Program-made: the position numbers and the translations under genes
Source of the DNA: Methylobacterium sp. E-065
Lineage (GTDB): Bacteria > Pseudomonadota > Alphaproteobacteria > Rhizobiales > Beijerinckiaceae
DNA: 60,990 nt
Assembly: GCF_022829605.1 (NCBI RefSeq)
Contig: NZ_JAKSYD010000173.1
Span: 1 to 60,990 of the forward strand
Reading direction: 5' to 3'
The notes under the pieces: generated by a model
The model's database searches: none
What the model saw: only the letters and a program-made list of their open reading frames with translations
What the model was told of the DNA's origin: nothing
In this document: piece by piece, positions 27,656-37,749 of the stretch
How the letters are laid out: the number at the start of each line of letters is the position of its first letter
Position numbering within the stretch: position 1 is the first letter of the stretch

Positions 27656-28687
27656 CTACCACGTCGTCGGCTTCGGGTTGCGCTCGTCGAAACCCTTCTG
27701 GTGCCAGTAAGGATAGATTGGTGTCTCCTGGCTCGCCGCGTCGAGGCGCGCAACCTGCTCGGGCGCCAGCGTCCAGCCGAGGGCGCCGAGGTTCTGCTTC
27801 AGCTGCTCCTCCGTGCGTGCGCCGACCACGATATTGCAGACGGTCGGACGGGTCAGGAGCCAGTTGAGCGCCACCTGCGCAACGGTCTTGCCGGTCTCGC
27901 CCGCCACGGCGTCGAGGGCATCCACGACACCAAAGAGATACTCATCGGAGACCGGCGGCCCGCCCTCAGCGCCACCGGCCGCGATGCGGCCGCTCTGGTT
28001 CGGCTGACCGCGGCGGATCTTGCCGGTGAGACGGCCCCATCCAAGCGGGCTCCAAACCATCAGACCGACGCCCTGATCGATCCCGAGCGGCATCAGCTCC
28101 CACTCGTAGTGCCGGCCGATGAGAGAATAGTAGCCCTGATAGGCGACGTAGCGGGCGAGCCCGTAGCGCTCCGAGGTCGCGAGCGCCTTCATGAGCTGCC
28201 AGCCCGAGAAGTTCGAGGCGCCGATATAGCCGATCTTGCCCGAGCGGGTGAGATCGTCGAGGGCCTGCAGCGTTTCCTCGACAGGCGTGAGCGCGTCGAA
28301 GCCGTGCATGAAGTAGACGTCGATATGGTCGGTGCCGAGCCGCTTCAGGCTGGCCTCGCAGGCGCGGATCAGGTGATAGCGCGAGGACCCGACCTTGTTC
28401 GGCTCGTCGTTGAAGCGGAACGTCGCTTTGGTCGAGATCAGCGCCCGCTGGCGCTTCCCCTTGAGGGCCTGACCCAGGATCTCCTCCGAGGCCCCCGCCG
28501 AATAGATATCGGCCGTGTCGAAGAAGCTGACGCCGGAATCGAGACACAGATCGACCATGTGGGTCGCCTCGGATACGTCCGTCTGCCCCCAGCGCTGGAA
28601 GAACTCGTTCGTCCCCCCGAACGTACCGGTGCCGAAGCTCAGCACCGGCACGGTGAGGCCGGAGCGTCCGAATTGCCTGTAGTCCAT
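27656..28687 (-). CDS. Aldo/keto reductase
   Basis: A 343-residue reductase of the AKR family group that includes L-glyceraldehyde-3-phosphate-type reductases. Motifs: Asp/Tyr in FFDTADIYSAGASEE, Lys in LISTKATF, His in YFMHGFD, and the cofactor segment VVGARTEEQLKQN. The start at 28687 (MDYRQFGRSGL) is the family-typical N-terminus and has GAGGAT 3 bases upstream; the longer frame to 28918 is not coding. It follows the broken hydrolase gene by about 100 bases on the same strand. Confidence 0.9.
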   Translation of the reverse strand: MDYRQFGRSGLTVPVLSFGTGTFGGTNEFFQRWGQTDVSEATHMVDLCLDSGVSFFDTADIYSAGASEEILGQALKGKRQRALISTKATFRFNDEPNKVGSSRYHLIRACEASLKRLGTDHIDVYFMHGFDALTPVEETLQALDDLTRSGKIGYIGASNFSGWQLMKALATSERYGLARYVAYQGYYSLIGRHYEWELMPLGIDQGVGLMVWSPLGWGRLTGKIRRGQPNQSGRIAAGGAEGGPPVSDEYLFGVVDALDAVAGETGKTVAQVALNWLLTRPTVCNIVVGARTEEQLKQNLGALGWTLAPEQVARLDAASQETPIYPYWHQKGFDERNPKPTTW

Positions 28688-28784
28688 GAGATCCTCTGTA
28701 CGATCGCGCGACGCGCGGTGCGCTCGACCGTCTAACACGCGCACCCAGGTCCGCTTTCCCCGCGATGGAGGATGGGCCCGGTGG

Positions 28785-29820
28785 TCAAGCCGCGCTCGCC
28801 TCGGCTGAGGCCAGAAAAGCCCGCACGGTGTCGCGGAGGTAGGCGGCATCGGCCGGGTTGGATGACGGATTGCCGGCGCGGTGGCCCCAGATGCTCGGGA
28901 TCGGCTGCAGGACGGCATCGCGCAGGTGCGGCAGTTCGGCGGCGTTGTCGGCGACGCGGAAGTAGAGATCCGTCTCGCCCGGCATCAGCAGCAGCCGGGC
29001 CGCGATCGCGTTGAGCGCTTGGGCGAGGTCGCCGCCGTAGCGCGGATCACGGCTGATGTCGCCCGCCTCCCAGGTGCAGAGCTGCGCGTAGAGATCGGCC
29101 GCAGGGCGTTTGGCGAAGCGCTCCTCCCAGTCGGTGCGCAGGAAGGTTCCGAGGTCCGGCGCGCCGAGCGCGGTGCGGTGGAGGTCGGCCCGATAGAAGT
29201 CCTGGCTGAGCGCCCAGCCCGCATAGATGCGCCCGAAGGCCCGGAGGGCGGCGTCCGGCTCGGCCGAGAAGCGGCCCCCGCCGCAATGCTCCGGCGCCGC
29301 CTCCAGCACCGCCATGAGACCCTTCAGGAACACGCGGTTGTGGGTGGCGGTGCGGGCGCTGCCGCAGTTGATCACCGCGCGGGGTGACGTGGTCGGGGAA
29401 CAGGGCTGCCCAATGATAGGCCTGCTGCGCCCCCATGGACCAACCGTAGACGGCATGTAGGCGCTCGATCCCCCACACCTCGGCGAGCAGACGGCGCTGG
29501 GCGTGCACGTTGTCCCAGGCTGTGACGAGGCCGGGCCAGTCGGATGTGTTCGACGGGCTCGACGACAGCCCGTTGCCGAACATGTCGGGGATGACAATGA
29601 ACCAGCGGCCGGGATCCAGCACCCCGTCGGGGCCGATCAACCATTCGAGGTCCGGATGCTGGGCCCCGTAGCTCGTCGGGTAGAGCACGACATTGTCGCG
29701 CCCGGGTGACAGGGTGCCGTGAGTCTTCCAGCGCAACTGCGCGCCCGGTAGCACCGCCCCCGACTGAAGCGTCAGGTCGCCGAGTTCGAAGGTTCCGGTG
29801 GCCGTCGTCCAGCCGCTCAC
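28785..29820 (-). pseudogene. MetX-like alpha/beta hydrolase with a 1-base insertion
   Basis: The gene encodes an alpha/beta hydrolase of the homoserine acetyltransferase-like group. The nucleophile elbow is YGWSMGAQQAYHW and the likely catalytic Asp/His lie in LLLMPGETDLYF and SIWGHRAGNP. After FPDHVT the frame shifts: removing one C from the CCCC run (GGGG on the plus strand, 29381-29384) restores RAVINCGSARTATHNR and an uninterrupted frame to 28785. The GTG start at 29820 overlaps the desaturase stop by 4 bases. Both genes appear to have been one operon and both are now damaged. A homopolymer sequencing error is possible. Confidence 0.72.
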
Positions 29821-30716
29821 GGGCGCAGCGTCCGCACGAAGCCGACATGCCAGCGGCCGTAGCCCCGCTGCAGCACGCCGAGCCGCGCGCGCAACGCGGT
29901 ATGGGCGTCCGGAAGGCGATGGAACGGGATCGACGGGTAAAGATGGTGCTCGGTTTGGAAGGGCATGTTCCAAATCAGGAGCCGCATGAGGCCGTTGGTC
30001 AAGGTCGCGCGCGTATTGGTCAGGCCGTTGTCGTTTATCGTGCAGAGCGTGTGCTTCGTGAGGAGGTAGAGCCGAAGGAACGGCTGCCCGAGGAGCTGCG
30101 GCCCGATCCAGAAGATCAGGGGCGCCCACCAGCCGACCAGAACCACGGCGAGCGCTGCCCCGGCGAGCAGGAACGCACACATCGACCGGATCGAGCGGAT
30201 GATGCGGGGCGCGGCGCGATCGGTGACGAACGGGTAGGCGGATAGATCGCCGCGCAGGCCGGCTGAGGCCACCTGTAGGCGGGTTCGCCAGTAGGGCGGC
30301 GCCAGCACGCGCCAGACATAGGCGTCCAGGGTGGAGGGCGGCATCAGTGCGAGTTCCGGATCCCGCTCGGGATCCTGGGTGTGGCCATGGTGAGCGAGAT
30401 GGAAGGCCGTATAGAAGTGCCAATTCAGCAGCGACGGACAGGCCACCAGCCAGCCGACGATTGCATTGGCCCTACGCGAGCGGAAAGCGGTCAGGTGGAC
30501 GGTCTCGGAGATGGGCGCGAACAGGGCCGATTGCGCGATGCCCAGCAACAGCATGGCGGGCAGCAGCGTTCAGGGCCCCGATTGCCAGACCAGCCAGCCG
30601 GCCCCGGCCAGCATCAGGAGATGCGCGCCGAGGCGGATGGCACCGCGCCGATCCGAACGCTGCGACAGCACCTTCACCTCGGCACCTGTGAGAACCCGTC
30701 CACTTGCGGAGGCCAT
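29817..30716 (-). pseudogene. Membrane fatty acid desaturase interrupted by an in-frame TGA
   Basis: From an ATG at 30716 the frame runs 48 codons (ending LAGAGWLVWQSGP), meets TGA at 30570-30572, and continues in the same frame to 29817 with desaturase sequence. Histidine boxes two and three are clear: HLAHHGHTQD and QTEHHLYPS. The first box reads ISETVH where HExxH is usual, so one iron-binding His is missing. TGG to TGA would explain the stop. Restart at an internal ATG (30554) would give a 245-residue protein lacking the first helix. Loss of both a His ligand and the reading frame argues that activity is lost. Confidence 0.68.
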
Positions 30717-30871
30717 TCGTTTCCCTGGACCGTTTGAGCGCCTCGGAGACGCATGGGCTTTGCAGCATCCATGCCGGTGTCTCGGCTCTAGCCCCAGGCG
30801 CGTGCGATCGGCTTGGTGTCCCGTTTGGTATCCCGTTTGCCTAACGGGGCCGGGCAAAGGGTGAATGCGAA

Positions 30872-32431
30872 ATGAGACGATTCTGGTTTTCCGGACTGCT
30901 CGCGGCCGCGGCGCTGCTTGCGCCGATCTCCGGCCGCGCGGAAACGACGGTGAAGGCGGTGCTGGAGGCCGAGATCGTCACCCTCGACCCCTACTTCACC
31001 ACGGCCTACATCACGCGGACCTTCGGCTACATGGTCTACGACACGCTGTTCGCGCCGGACGCGACCGGCGTGTTCCGGCCGCAGATGGTCGACACGTGGT
31101 CGGTGTCGGATGACCGTCTAACCTGGCGCTTCACCCTGCGCGACGGGTTGCGCTTCCACGACGGCGCGCCGGTCCGGGCCGCCGACTGCGTCGCCGCGCT
31201 GCGGCGCTGGGCAGCCCGCAGCGCGCTGGGCGGCCGGCTCATGGACGTGACCGCCGGCCTCGAGGCCGTGGACGACGGGACCTTCGTGCTCACGCTCCGG
31301 GAGCCCTACGGCCTTGTCCTCGACACGCTCGGCACGACGTCGAGCCCCGCGCCCTTCATCATGCCGGCGCGGCTCGCCGCGACGCCCCCGACGACGCAGC
31401 TCGCTGAGGTCGTGGGATCCGGTCCGTTCGTGTACGACCGCGCCGCGCACATCCCCGGCGACCACATGCTGCTGCGCCGGAACCCCGATTATCGACCGCG
31501 TCCCGAGCCAGCCGACTTCCTGGCCGGCGGCAAGGTCGTGAAGGTCGACGCCCTCGATATCCGCGTCATCCCCGACGGGGCGACGGCGACGGGCGCCCTC
31601 GGCGCGGGCGAGATCGACTACATGCAATACGCGCCCTTCGATCTGATCGGTCAGATCGAGGCCAACAAAAACTTGGCGGTGATGAACTTCACCGGGCCGC
31701 ACAGGTTCACGGGCCACTATCGCATCAACACGGCGTCCAAGCCCTTTGACGATCCGGCGATCCGGCGTGTCCTGCTGCGGCTCGTCGATCAGCGCGAGGT
31801 TCTGGACGGGTTCGGCCTTGATCCGCGCTTCTCGCAGACCTGCGACGCCTTCTTCATCTGCGGCTCGCCCTATGAGACCCATGTGGGGACGGCGCTCCTG
31901 CACGACCCCTCTGTAGCGGCGGCCGGGGCTGCCCTGAAGGCGACCGCCTACAAGGGCGAGCCGGTGACCGTGATGGTGGCCAACGATCTCGAGGCGGCGC
32001 GCGTGTCCTCGACCATCCTGGCCGACCGGCTGAAGCAGGCCGGCTTCACCGTGGATCTGCAGGTCATGGATTGGGCTGCTCTGCTCGCCCGGCGCACCAA
32101 GAAGGTCGGCTGGAGCGTTTTCGGCATCCATGCACTCGGGCTCGATCTCAGCTCGCCGCTGACGAACTCCGCGATCAACTTCAACTGCAAGGACGCTGCG
32201 AGTTCCGGGTTCATGTGCGACCCGCGCATGGTCGCCCTGTTCGATCGTTTCGCCCGCGAGCCTGATCTGGACACGCGGCGCACCATCGCGGGCGAGATCC
32301 AGGCGATCGTCTACGGCGAGGGGCTGGTCGTCCCGTTCGGCCAGTTCGCGCAGCCCGCGGCCTACCGGACCTCACTCACCGGTCTGATCCCCTCCGCCAT
32401 CCCGCTCTTCTGGAACGTCGCGAAGCCATGA
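30872..32431 (+). CDS. ABC transporter solute-binding protein, family 5 (first copy)
   Basis: A 519-residue periplasmic binding protein of the dipeptide/nickel/opine class (SBP_bac_5). The signal peptide (FSGLLAAAALLAPISGRA) is cleaved near residue 23. Typical features are TLDPYFTTAY, WRFTLRDGLRFHDGAPV and GSGPFVYD. AAGGG lies upstream of the ATG. Its stop overlaps the GMC oxidoreductase start by 4 bases. The locus has a second family-5 binding protein (34324) but only one permease/ATPase set, so two ligands or two affinities may feed one importer. Confidence 0.92.
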   Translation: MRRFWFSGLLAAAALLAPISGRAETTVKAVLEAEIVTLDPYFTTAYITRTFGYMVYDTLFAPDATGVFRPQMVDTWSVSDDRLTWRFTLRDGLRFHDGAPVRAADCVAALRRWAARSALGGRLMDVTAGLEAVDDGTFVLTLREPYGLVLDTLGTTSSPAPFIMPARLAATPPTTQLAEVVGSGPFVYDRAAHIPGDHMLLRRNPDYRPRPEPADFLAGGKVVKVDALDIRVIPDGATATGALGAGEIDYMQYAPFDLIGQIEANKNLAVMNFTGPHRFTGHYRINTASKPFDDPAIRRVLLRLVDQREVLDGFGLDPRFSQTCDAFFICGSPYETHVGTALLHDPSVAAAGAALKATAYKGEPVTVMVANDLEAARVSSTILADRLKQAGFTVDLQVMDWAALLARRTKKVGWSVFGIHALGLDLSSPLTNSAINFNCKDAASSGFMCDPRMVALFDRFAREPDLDTRRTIAGEIQAIVYGEGLVVPFGQFAQPAAYRTSLTGLIPSAIPLFWNVAKP

Positions 32432-34011
32432 GCACAGCCCCGTACGATGTCGTCGTGGTCGGTGCCGGCTCCGCCGGAGCGGCTCTGGCGGCCCGCCTCT
32501 CGGAGGATCCGCGCCGCCGGGTGCTCCTGCTGGAAGCCGGTCGCGAGTGGCGCTCCGCCGATGCGCCGCCGGCGCTGCGCTCGGCCAACATCATCCCGTT
32601 CATGTATGACCCGGGCCATCAAGCGGACTGGCAGTGGCCGGGACTGATGAGCCGGCGGACCCGTGTGCAGGAGCCCCGCTTCTATTGGCGCGGTCGCGCG
32701 CTTGGCGGCAGTTCGACGGTCAACGCGCAGATCGCGATCCGCGGCGTGCCCGCGGCCTTCGACGCCTGGGCGGAGCAGGGCTGCACCGGCTGGTCGGCCG
32801 CGGCTGTGCTGCCCCTCTTCGACCGGATCGAGGACGATGCCGATTTCGGCGTGGAGGATGGCTGCCGGCGCGGCGGTCCGCTCCCGGTCTACCGCGCGAA
32901 GCGAGAGGCCTGGGGCGCGGTGGATCTGGGGCTCCGCACGGCTGCGCTCGCGGCTGGCCATCCCTGGAAAGCGGACCTCAATGCGCCGACGGGCGAGGGC
33001 GTCTCATGCAACCCGATCAACAGCCGCGACGGTCACCGCGTCACCACCAATGACGGCTATCTGGAACCGGCGCGCGACCGGCCAAATCTCGAGATCCGCT
33101 GCGAGGCCCTGGTCGACCGCGTCCTGTTCGAGGGACGACGGGCGGTCGGCCTGCGCGTGCGCTTCGGTGCGGAGCCCTGGACCGACATCCAGGGCCGTGA
33201 GATCGTTCTGTGCGCCGGCGCCGTCCACTCCCCGGCCATCCTGATGCGTTCCGGGATCGGACCGGCCGAGCCGCTCCGCGCCCTTGGCATCCCCGTCCGA
33301 CAAGCGCACGACGCGGTCGGCCGCAACTTCATGGACCACCCGATCCTGCGGGCGACCATCGATCTCAAGCCGGAACACCGGGCCCTTGGTCCGGATGCGC
33401 GCCACACCAATTGTTGCGTCACCTATTCGAGCGGCCTCGCGGGCGGCGGGGAGCGCGACATGATCTTCGTCGCCTACAACCACCGGACGCTGACCGGGCC
33501 GGCACCGACGCCGCAGGGCGCGATCGGCGTCGGCCTCTACGACGTGTTCTCGCGCGGGACGCTGCACCTCACCGCGGCCGATCCAGAAGCCAACCCGGTC
33601 ATCGACGAGAACATGCTCGATGACCCGCGCGATCGCCTGCGGATGCGCGACGCGGTGCGCCGCCTTGCAGGCCTGTCGGAGAACCCGGCCCTGGCCGGTC
33701 TCGCGACGGCGATCCGGTTCGGCGAGAGCCCGCTCGCGATCGGCGACGCCGCGCGCCTCCCGGACGACGAACTCGATGCGCTGATGCTCGCCGAGGCCGG
33801 GGACATCCAGCACGCGGCCGGCACATGCCGCATGACCGGCTGGCAGGACGCATCCGGTGTCGTCGATCCCGATCTCAAGGTCCGAGGACTCGACGGGCTG
33901 CGGGTTTGCGATGCCTCGATCATGCCGAGCGATTGCCGGGCCAACCTGCACTTTACCTGCGTGATGATCGGCGAGAACCTTGCGCGGCGGATGCGTGAGG
34001 AGAGGACTTGA
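32428..34011 (+). CDS. GMC family oxidoreductase
   Basis: A 527-residue FAD-dependent alcohol oxidoreductase of the glucose-methanol-choline family. Domain marks: DVVVVGAGSAGAALAARLSE (FAD-binding), RGRALGGSSTVNAQI (GMC signature 1), GAVHSPAILMRSGIG (GMC signature 2), and the active-site His in HAAGTCRMTG with a second His in NLHFTCVMIGE. It oxidises an alcohol to an aldehyde or acid; the alcohol is unknown. It overlaps the first binding protein by 4 bases, so import and oxidation are linked. Confidence 0.92.
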   Translation: MSTAPYDVVVVGAGSAGAALAARLSEDPRRRVLLLEAGREWRSADAPPALRSANIIPFMYDPGHQADWQWPGLMSRRTRVQEPRFYWRGRALGGSSTVNAQIAIRGVPAAFDAWAEQGCTGWSAAAVLPLFDRIEDDADFGVEDGCRRGGPLPVYRAKREAWGAVDLGLRTAALAAGHPWKADLNAPTGEGVSCNPINSRDGHRVTTNDGYLEPARDRPNLEIRCEALVDRVLFEGRRAVGLRVRFGAEPWTDIQGREIVLCAGAVHSPAILMRSGIGPAEPLRALGIPVRQAHDAVGRNFMDHPILRATIDLKPEHRALGPDARHTNCCVTYSSGLAGGGERDMIFVAYNHRTLTGPAPTPQGAIGVGLYDVFSRGTLHLTAADPEANPVIDENMLDDPRDRLRMRDAVRRLAGLSENPALAGLATAIRFGESPLAIGDAARLPDDELDALMLAEAGDIQHAAGTCRMTGWQDASGVVDPDLKVRGLDGLRVCDASIMPSDCRANLHFTCVMIGENLARRMREERT

Positions 34012-34115
34012 TCGTCGTGAAGGCGTGGCGATGGCGTTTCCCCGGTTCCTAGGCATGCGCCCGTCTCGCATTCCGATGCGCGCCGCCTGATCGTCGTGAA
34101 GCTGTCGTGATGGCG
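34009..34115 (+). repeat. Imperfect 28-base direct repeat
   Basis: TGATCGTCGTGAAG at 34009-34022 recurs at 34088-34101, and both copies continue to GATGGCG (ending 34036 and 34115). About 24 of 28 positions match, with a 79-base period. It overlaps the end of the GMC gene and sits upstream of the second binding protein. It could be a duplication scar or a regulator site. Confidence 0.45.
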
Positions 34116-34323
34116 CTGTGCCGGCCTGCCACTGATCGGTCGAGCAGGCCATCAAGACGCCCGTATCGGGCAAAGTCGGCACGATTATGTGCCTGATCTT
34201 TCAGCGCAAGCGACTGTTGCGCGAAATAATACTCTCACTCTTGCGGCGTAATCGATCCATCTACGTCGCATCTGCATGGCACGGGTGTTGCGAAAGGGCT
34301 GGACGCTTCAGGAGTCTTCTGGC

Positions 34324-35943
34324 TTGTCTCGCACGTCCGACGTGACCAATCTTTCCCGCCGCACGGTTCTGGCGCTTCCTCTCGGCCTCGCGGCCGCCGC
34401 GAGCGGCGCGCGCGCCGCCGAGCCGAAGCGCGGGGGCACGATGGTCATGATCGTCCATCCCGAGCCCTCGACCCTGGCCCATTACGCGGTATCGGCGGGC
34501 AACATCCCGCCGATCGCCACGCAGGTCTACGAGGGGCTGTGCACCTACGACTGGGACCAGAACCCACAGCCGAACCTCGCGAAGTCGTGGGAGGTCGAAC
34601 CCGACGGCAAGACGATCACGTTCAAGCTTCAGGACGGCGTGACCTTTCACAACGGCAAGCCGTTCACCAGCGCCGACGTGCAGTATTCCTTCATGGAGAT
34701 CTTGAAGAAGTACAATCCGATCGCGCCGGTCATGCTTGCGGAGCTGGTCGCTGTCGATACGCCGGACCCGATGACCGCAATCCTGCGGCTCGCCAATCCG
34801 GCGCCCTACCTCATGAAGGCGCTCTCCGGGCGCGACCTGCCGATCCTGTGCCGCTCGGTCTTCGAGGGCACGGACGTCCTCCAGAACCCGAGCGCCAACA
34901 AGCCGATCGGGACCGGCCCGTTCAAGTTCACGAGCTGGGAGCGCGGTCAGTTCGTCCGCCTCGATCGCAACGAGACGTACTGGAAGCCCGGCCTGCCGTA
35001 TCTCAACCGGATCGTCGCCCGATTCATTCCGGACGCCGCTACCCGCTCGGCCGCCATGGAGGCAGGGGAGGCGCATTTCGCCGGGTACAGCGCGGTGAAC
35101 TACGCTGACCTGGCGCGGATGAAGACCAACCCGATCCTCGATCTGACGACCAAAGGCTACGAGATGACGCCGGCCCAGAGCGTCCTTGAGCTGAACGGCC
35201 GTCACCCGCAGCTCCAGAAGAAAGAAGTGCGCCAGGCGATCGCCTACGCCATCGACCGCAAGGTCATCCTCAAGGACGTGATGTTCGGCTACGGCTTGCC
35301 CGCCACCGGACCGCTCAGCCGCAAGTTCAAGACCGCCGGCCTCTACACCGACGATGTGCGCCAGTACGACGTGCCGGACCGACTGGACATCGCCAACAAG
35401 CTGCTGGACGAGGCCGGCGCCCCGCGCGGCGCGGACGGGACCCGCTTCGCCCTGCATCTGGAGGTCAATTCCTTCGGTGAGCAGTGGCTGCGGCAGGCCG
35501 AGTACCTGAAGCAGGCGCTGGCCGGCGTGGGCATCGCCGTGACGCTGCGCTCGGAGGACACCGCGACCTGGCTGAGGCGCGTCTACACCAACTACGATTA
35601 CGACCTGAACGAGCCGTTCCTCAGCCAAGGCGTCGACCCGGTCTATGGGCTGAACAAGCAGTTCCTCACCAGCCAGATCCGCAAGGGCGTGACCTTCGTC
35701 AACGACACCTTCTATTCGAATCCCGAGGTCGACCGCATGCTCGGCGAGGGCGCGCGCGAGCTGGACGCGGAGAAGCGCGCCGCGCTCTACAAGAAGGTCC
35801 AGCAGGTCCTGGCGGAGGACAGCCCGATGATCTGGCTCATCGACGTGCAGTACGTCAGCGTCTCCAACCGACGCCTCAAGGACCACACGACCGGCCCCCT
35901 TGGAACCCAGCAAGCCTTCGAACGGGCCTGGATGGACAAGTAG
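34324..35943 (+). CDS. ABC transporter solute-binding protein, family 5 (second copy)
   Basis: A family-5 binding protein with a twin-arginine signal (NLSRRTVLALPLGLAAAASG, ending ARA). Key features are PEPSTLAHYAVSAGN, TFKLQDGVTFHNGKPFTSAD, and IGTGPFKFTSWERGQ. The TTG at 34324 has AGGAG 9 bases upstream and gives an ideal Tat start; an ATG at 34276 would add 16 non-typical residues. It sits 4 bases before the permease genes and is the likely dedicated receptor of that importer. Tat export suggests folding before transport. Confidence 0.9.
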   Translation: MSRTSDVTNLSRRTVLALPLGLAAAASGARAAEPKRGGTMVMIVHPEPSTLAHYAVSAGNIPPIATQVYEGLCTYDWDQNPQPNLAKSWEVEPDGKTITFKLQDGVTFHNGKPFTSADVQYSFMEILKKYNPIAPVMLAELVAVDTPDPMTAILRLANPAPYLMKALSGRDLPILCRSVFEGTDVLQNPSANKPIGTGPFKFTSWERGQFVRLDRNETYWKPGLPYLNRIVARFIPDAATRSAAMEAGEAHFAGYSAVNYADLARMKTNPILDLTTKGYEMTPAQSVLELNGRHPQLQKKEVRQAIAYAIDRKVILKDVMFGYGLPATGPLSRKFKTAGLYTDDVRQYDVPDRLDIANKLLDEAGAPRGADGTRFALHLEVNSFGEQWLRQAEYLKQALAGVGIAVTLRSEDTATWLRRVYTNYDYDLNEPFLSQGVDPVYGLNKQFLTSQIRKGVTFVNDTFYSNPEVDRMLGEGARELDAEKRAALYKKVQQVLAEDSPMIWLIDVQYVSVSNRRLKDHTTGPLGTQQAFERAWMDK

Positions 35944-35947
35944 TCCC

Positions 35948-36919
35948 GTGCGACTCGCGCGTTTCCTCGGTTACCGGCTGCTGCTGGCGATCCCGGTGGT
36001 GCTCGGCATCGTCGTGCTCAACTTCTTCCTGATCCACCTCGCCCCCGGCGACGCGGCCTCAGTGCTGGCGGGCGAGAGCGGCGCGGCGAGCCCTGAATAC
36101 ATGGAGCAGCTGCGCCACAAGTTCGGCCTCGACCAGCCGCTTGCCACGCAGTTCGGCGTCTACCTGCTGAACATGCTCCACCTCGATCTCGGCTACTCGT
36201 TCCGCAATGACAGCCCGGTGGGAAGCCTGATCGTCGACCGGCTCTGGCCGACCGGGCTGCTGATGCTGACTGCATTCGCCGCCGCGTTGCTGATCGGCAC
36301 GCTGCTGGGCCTCGTGGCGGCGACCGGGCGCAATTCATGGCGCGACGCGGTCATCTCCCTGGTCAGCCTCGTGGCCTACGCGACTCCGGGCTTCTGGCTC
36401 GGGCTGATGATGATCGTCGTCTTCGCGATCCGCCTCGGCTGGCTGCCCACCAGCGGCTACGACACGGTCGGCGCCGACAACGAGGGCTGGGACGAGGTCT
36501 GGGATGTCGGCCGCCACCTCGTCATGCCGGCCGTCGCGCTCGCGCTGTTCTACCTCGCGGTCTACGCGCGGGTGATGCGCGCCTCCGTGCTGGAGCAGGT
36601 TGGCATGGACTACGTCACCACCGCCCGCGCCAAGGGCCAGACTGAGGCGCGGGTGATGACGGGGCACGTCCTGCGCAACGCGCTGCTCCCGGTGGTCACC
36701 ATAGCGGGCGTTCAGGCCGGCAACCTGATCGGCGGCTCCATCGTGGTCGAGACGGTCTTCGGCTGGCCCGGGGTCGGCACGCTGGCCTTCAACGCGCTCC
36801 AGTCGCGCGACCTCAACCTGCTCCTCGGCATCTTCTTCGTCTCGGCCTGCCTCGTGGTCGTGATCAACCTCGCGGTCGACCTCGTCTATGTCTGCCTCGA
36901 TCCGCGGTTGGAGCTCTAG
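35948..36919 (+). CDS. ABC transporter permease, DppB type
   Basis: A 323-residue inner-membrane permease of the dipeptide/opine class with six predicted helices. The N-terminal helix is YRLLLAIPVVLGIVVLNFF, and the EAA loop is ARAKGQTEARVMTGHVLRNA. The GTG start at 35948 lies 4 bases after the binding protein stop. It forms the channel with the next gene. Confidence 0.93.
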   Translation: MRLARFLGYRLLLAIPVVLGIVVLNFFLIHLAPGDAASVLAGESGAASPEYMEQLRHKFGLDQPLATQFGVYLLNMLHLDLGYSFRNDSPVGSLIVDRLWPTGLLMLTAFAAALLIGTLLGLVAATGRNSWRDAVISLVSLVAYATPGFWLGLMMIVVFAIRLGWLPTSGYDTVGADNEGWDEVWDVGRHLVMPAVALALFYLAVYARVMRASVLEQVGMDYVTTARAKGQTEARVMTGHVLRNALLPVVTIAGVQAGNLIGGSIVVETVFGWPGVGTLAFNALQSRDLNLLLGIFFVSACLVVVINLAVDLVYVCLDPRLEL

Positions 36920-36921
36920 CG

Positions 36922-37749
36922 ATGCGCACGGGCTTGGCGCGGTTCGCGCGCAACCGCCTCGCGCTGGCGGGCGCGGCGGTGCTCCTCGGGCTGGTCGCCC
37001 TCGTGGCGCTCACGCCGCTGCTCTATCCGGGCGATCCGTTCCGGCTCGTGGGCCCCGCCCTCCAGCCGCCGGGCGGCCCGTTTCTGCTCGGCACCGACAC
37101 GCTGGGCCGGGACGTGGGCGCCGAGATCGCGTACGGCGCCCGCACCTCTCTGATCATCGGCCTCAGCGCGACCGGGGCGGCGATCCTGTTCGGGACGCTG
37201 ATCGGCGGGCTGGCCGGCTACTACCGGGGCAGCGTCGAGGTCGCGCTGATGCGGATCACGGAGTTCTTCCAGACGATCCCCGCCTTCGTGCTGGCAATCC
37301 TGATCGTGGCGATCCTGTCTCCGTCGCTGTTCAGCGAGGTCGTGGCCATCGTGGCCGTCTCCTGGCCCGGCATTGCCCGGCTCGTCCGGGGCGAGTTCGT
37401 GGCGCTCGGCAGCCGCGAATTCGTGCTGGCCTGCGACGGCCTGGGGGCGGGTGACGCTCGCATCGTCTTCCGCCACATGCTGCCGAACTGCACCGCGGCC
37501 ATCATCGCGGTCGGGACACTCCTGATCGGCACGGCGATCCTCATTGAGGCGGGGCTCGCCTTCCTCGGCCTCGGCGATCCCAACGTCATGAGCTGGGGTC
37601 TGATCATCAGCTCGGGCCGCGCGGTCCTCCGGTCGGCCTGGTGGATCTGCACGTTCCCCGGGCTGGCGATCCTGCTGACCGTCCTCGCCATCAACCTCGT
37701 TGGGGACGGCCTGAACGAGGTCCTAAACCCGAGGCTCCGTGAGCGATGA
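36922..37749 (+). CDS. ABC transporter permease, DppC type
   Basis: A 275-residue partner permease. The short N-terminal segment with GTDTLGRDVGAEIAYGAR is typical of DppC/OppC, and the EAA loop is ACDGLGAGDARIVFRHMLPN. It starts 2 bases after the DppB-type gene and overlaps the ATPase gene by 4 bases (ATGA), indicating tight translational coupling. Confidence 0.93.
   Translation: MRTGLARFARNRLALAGAAVLLGLVALVALTPLLYPGDPFRLVGPALQPPGGPFLLGTDTLGRDVGAEIAYGARTSLIIGLSATGAAILFGTLIGGLAGYYRGSVEVALMRITEFFQTIPAFVLAILIVAILSPSLFSEVVAIVAVSWPGIARLVRGEFVALGSREFVLACDGLGAGDARIVFRHMLPNCTAAIIAVGTLLIGTAILIEAGLAFLGLGDPNVMSWGLIISSGRAVLRSAWWICTFPGLAILLTVLAINLVGDGLNEVLNPRLRER

Noticed and set aside
28785..29820. Homoserine O-acetyltransferase (MetX) for methionine synthesis
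   Set aside because: The gene is MetX-like by fold, but the context is a desaturase operon, the gene is frameshifted, and no Met-pathway neighbour is present. A general alpha/beta hydrolase label is safer.
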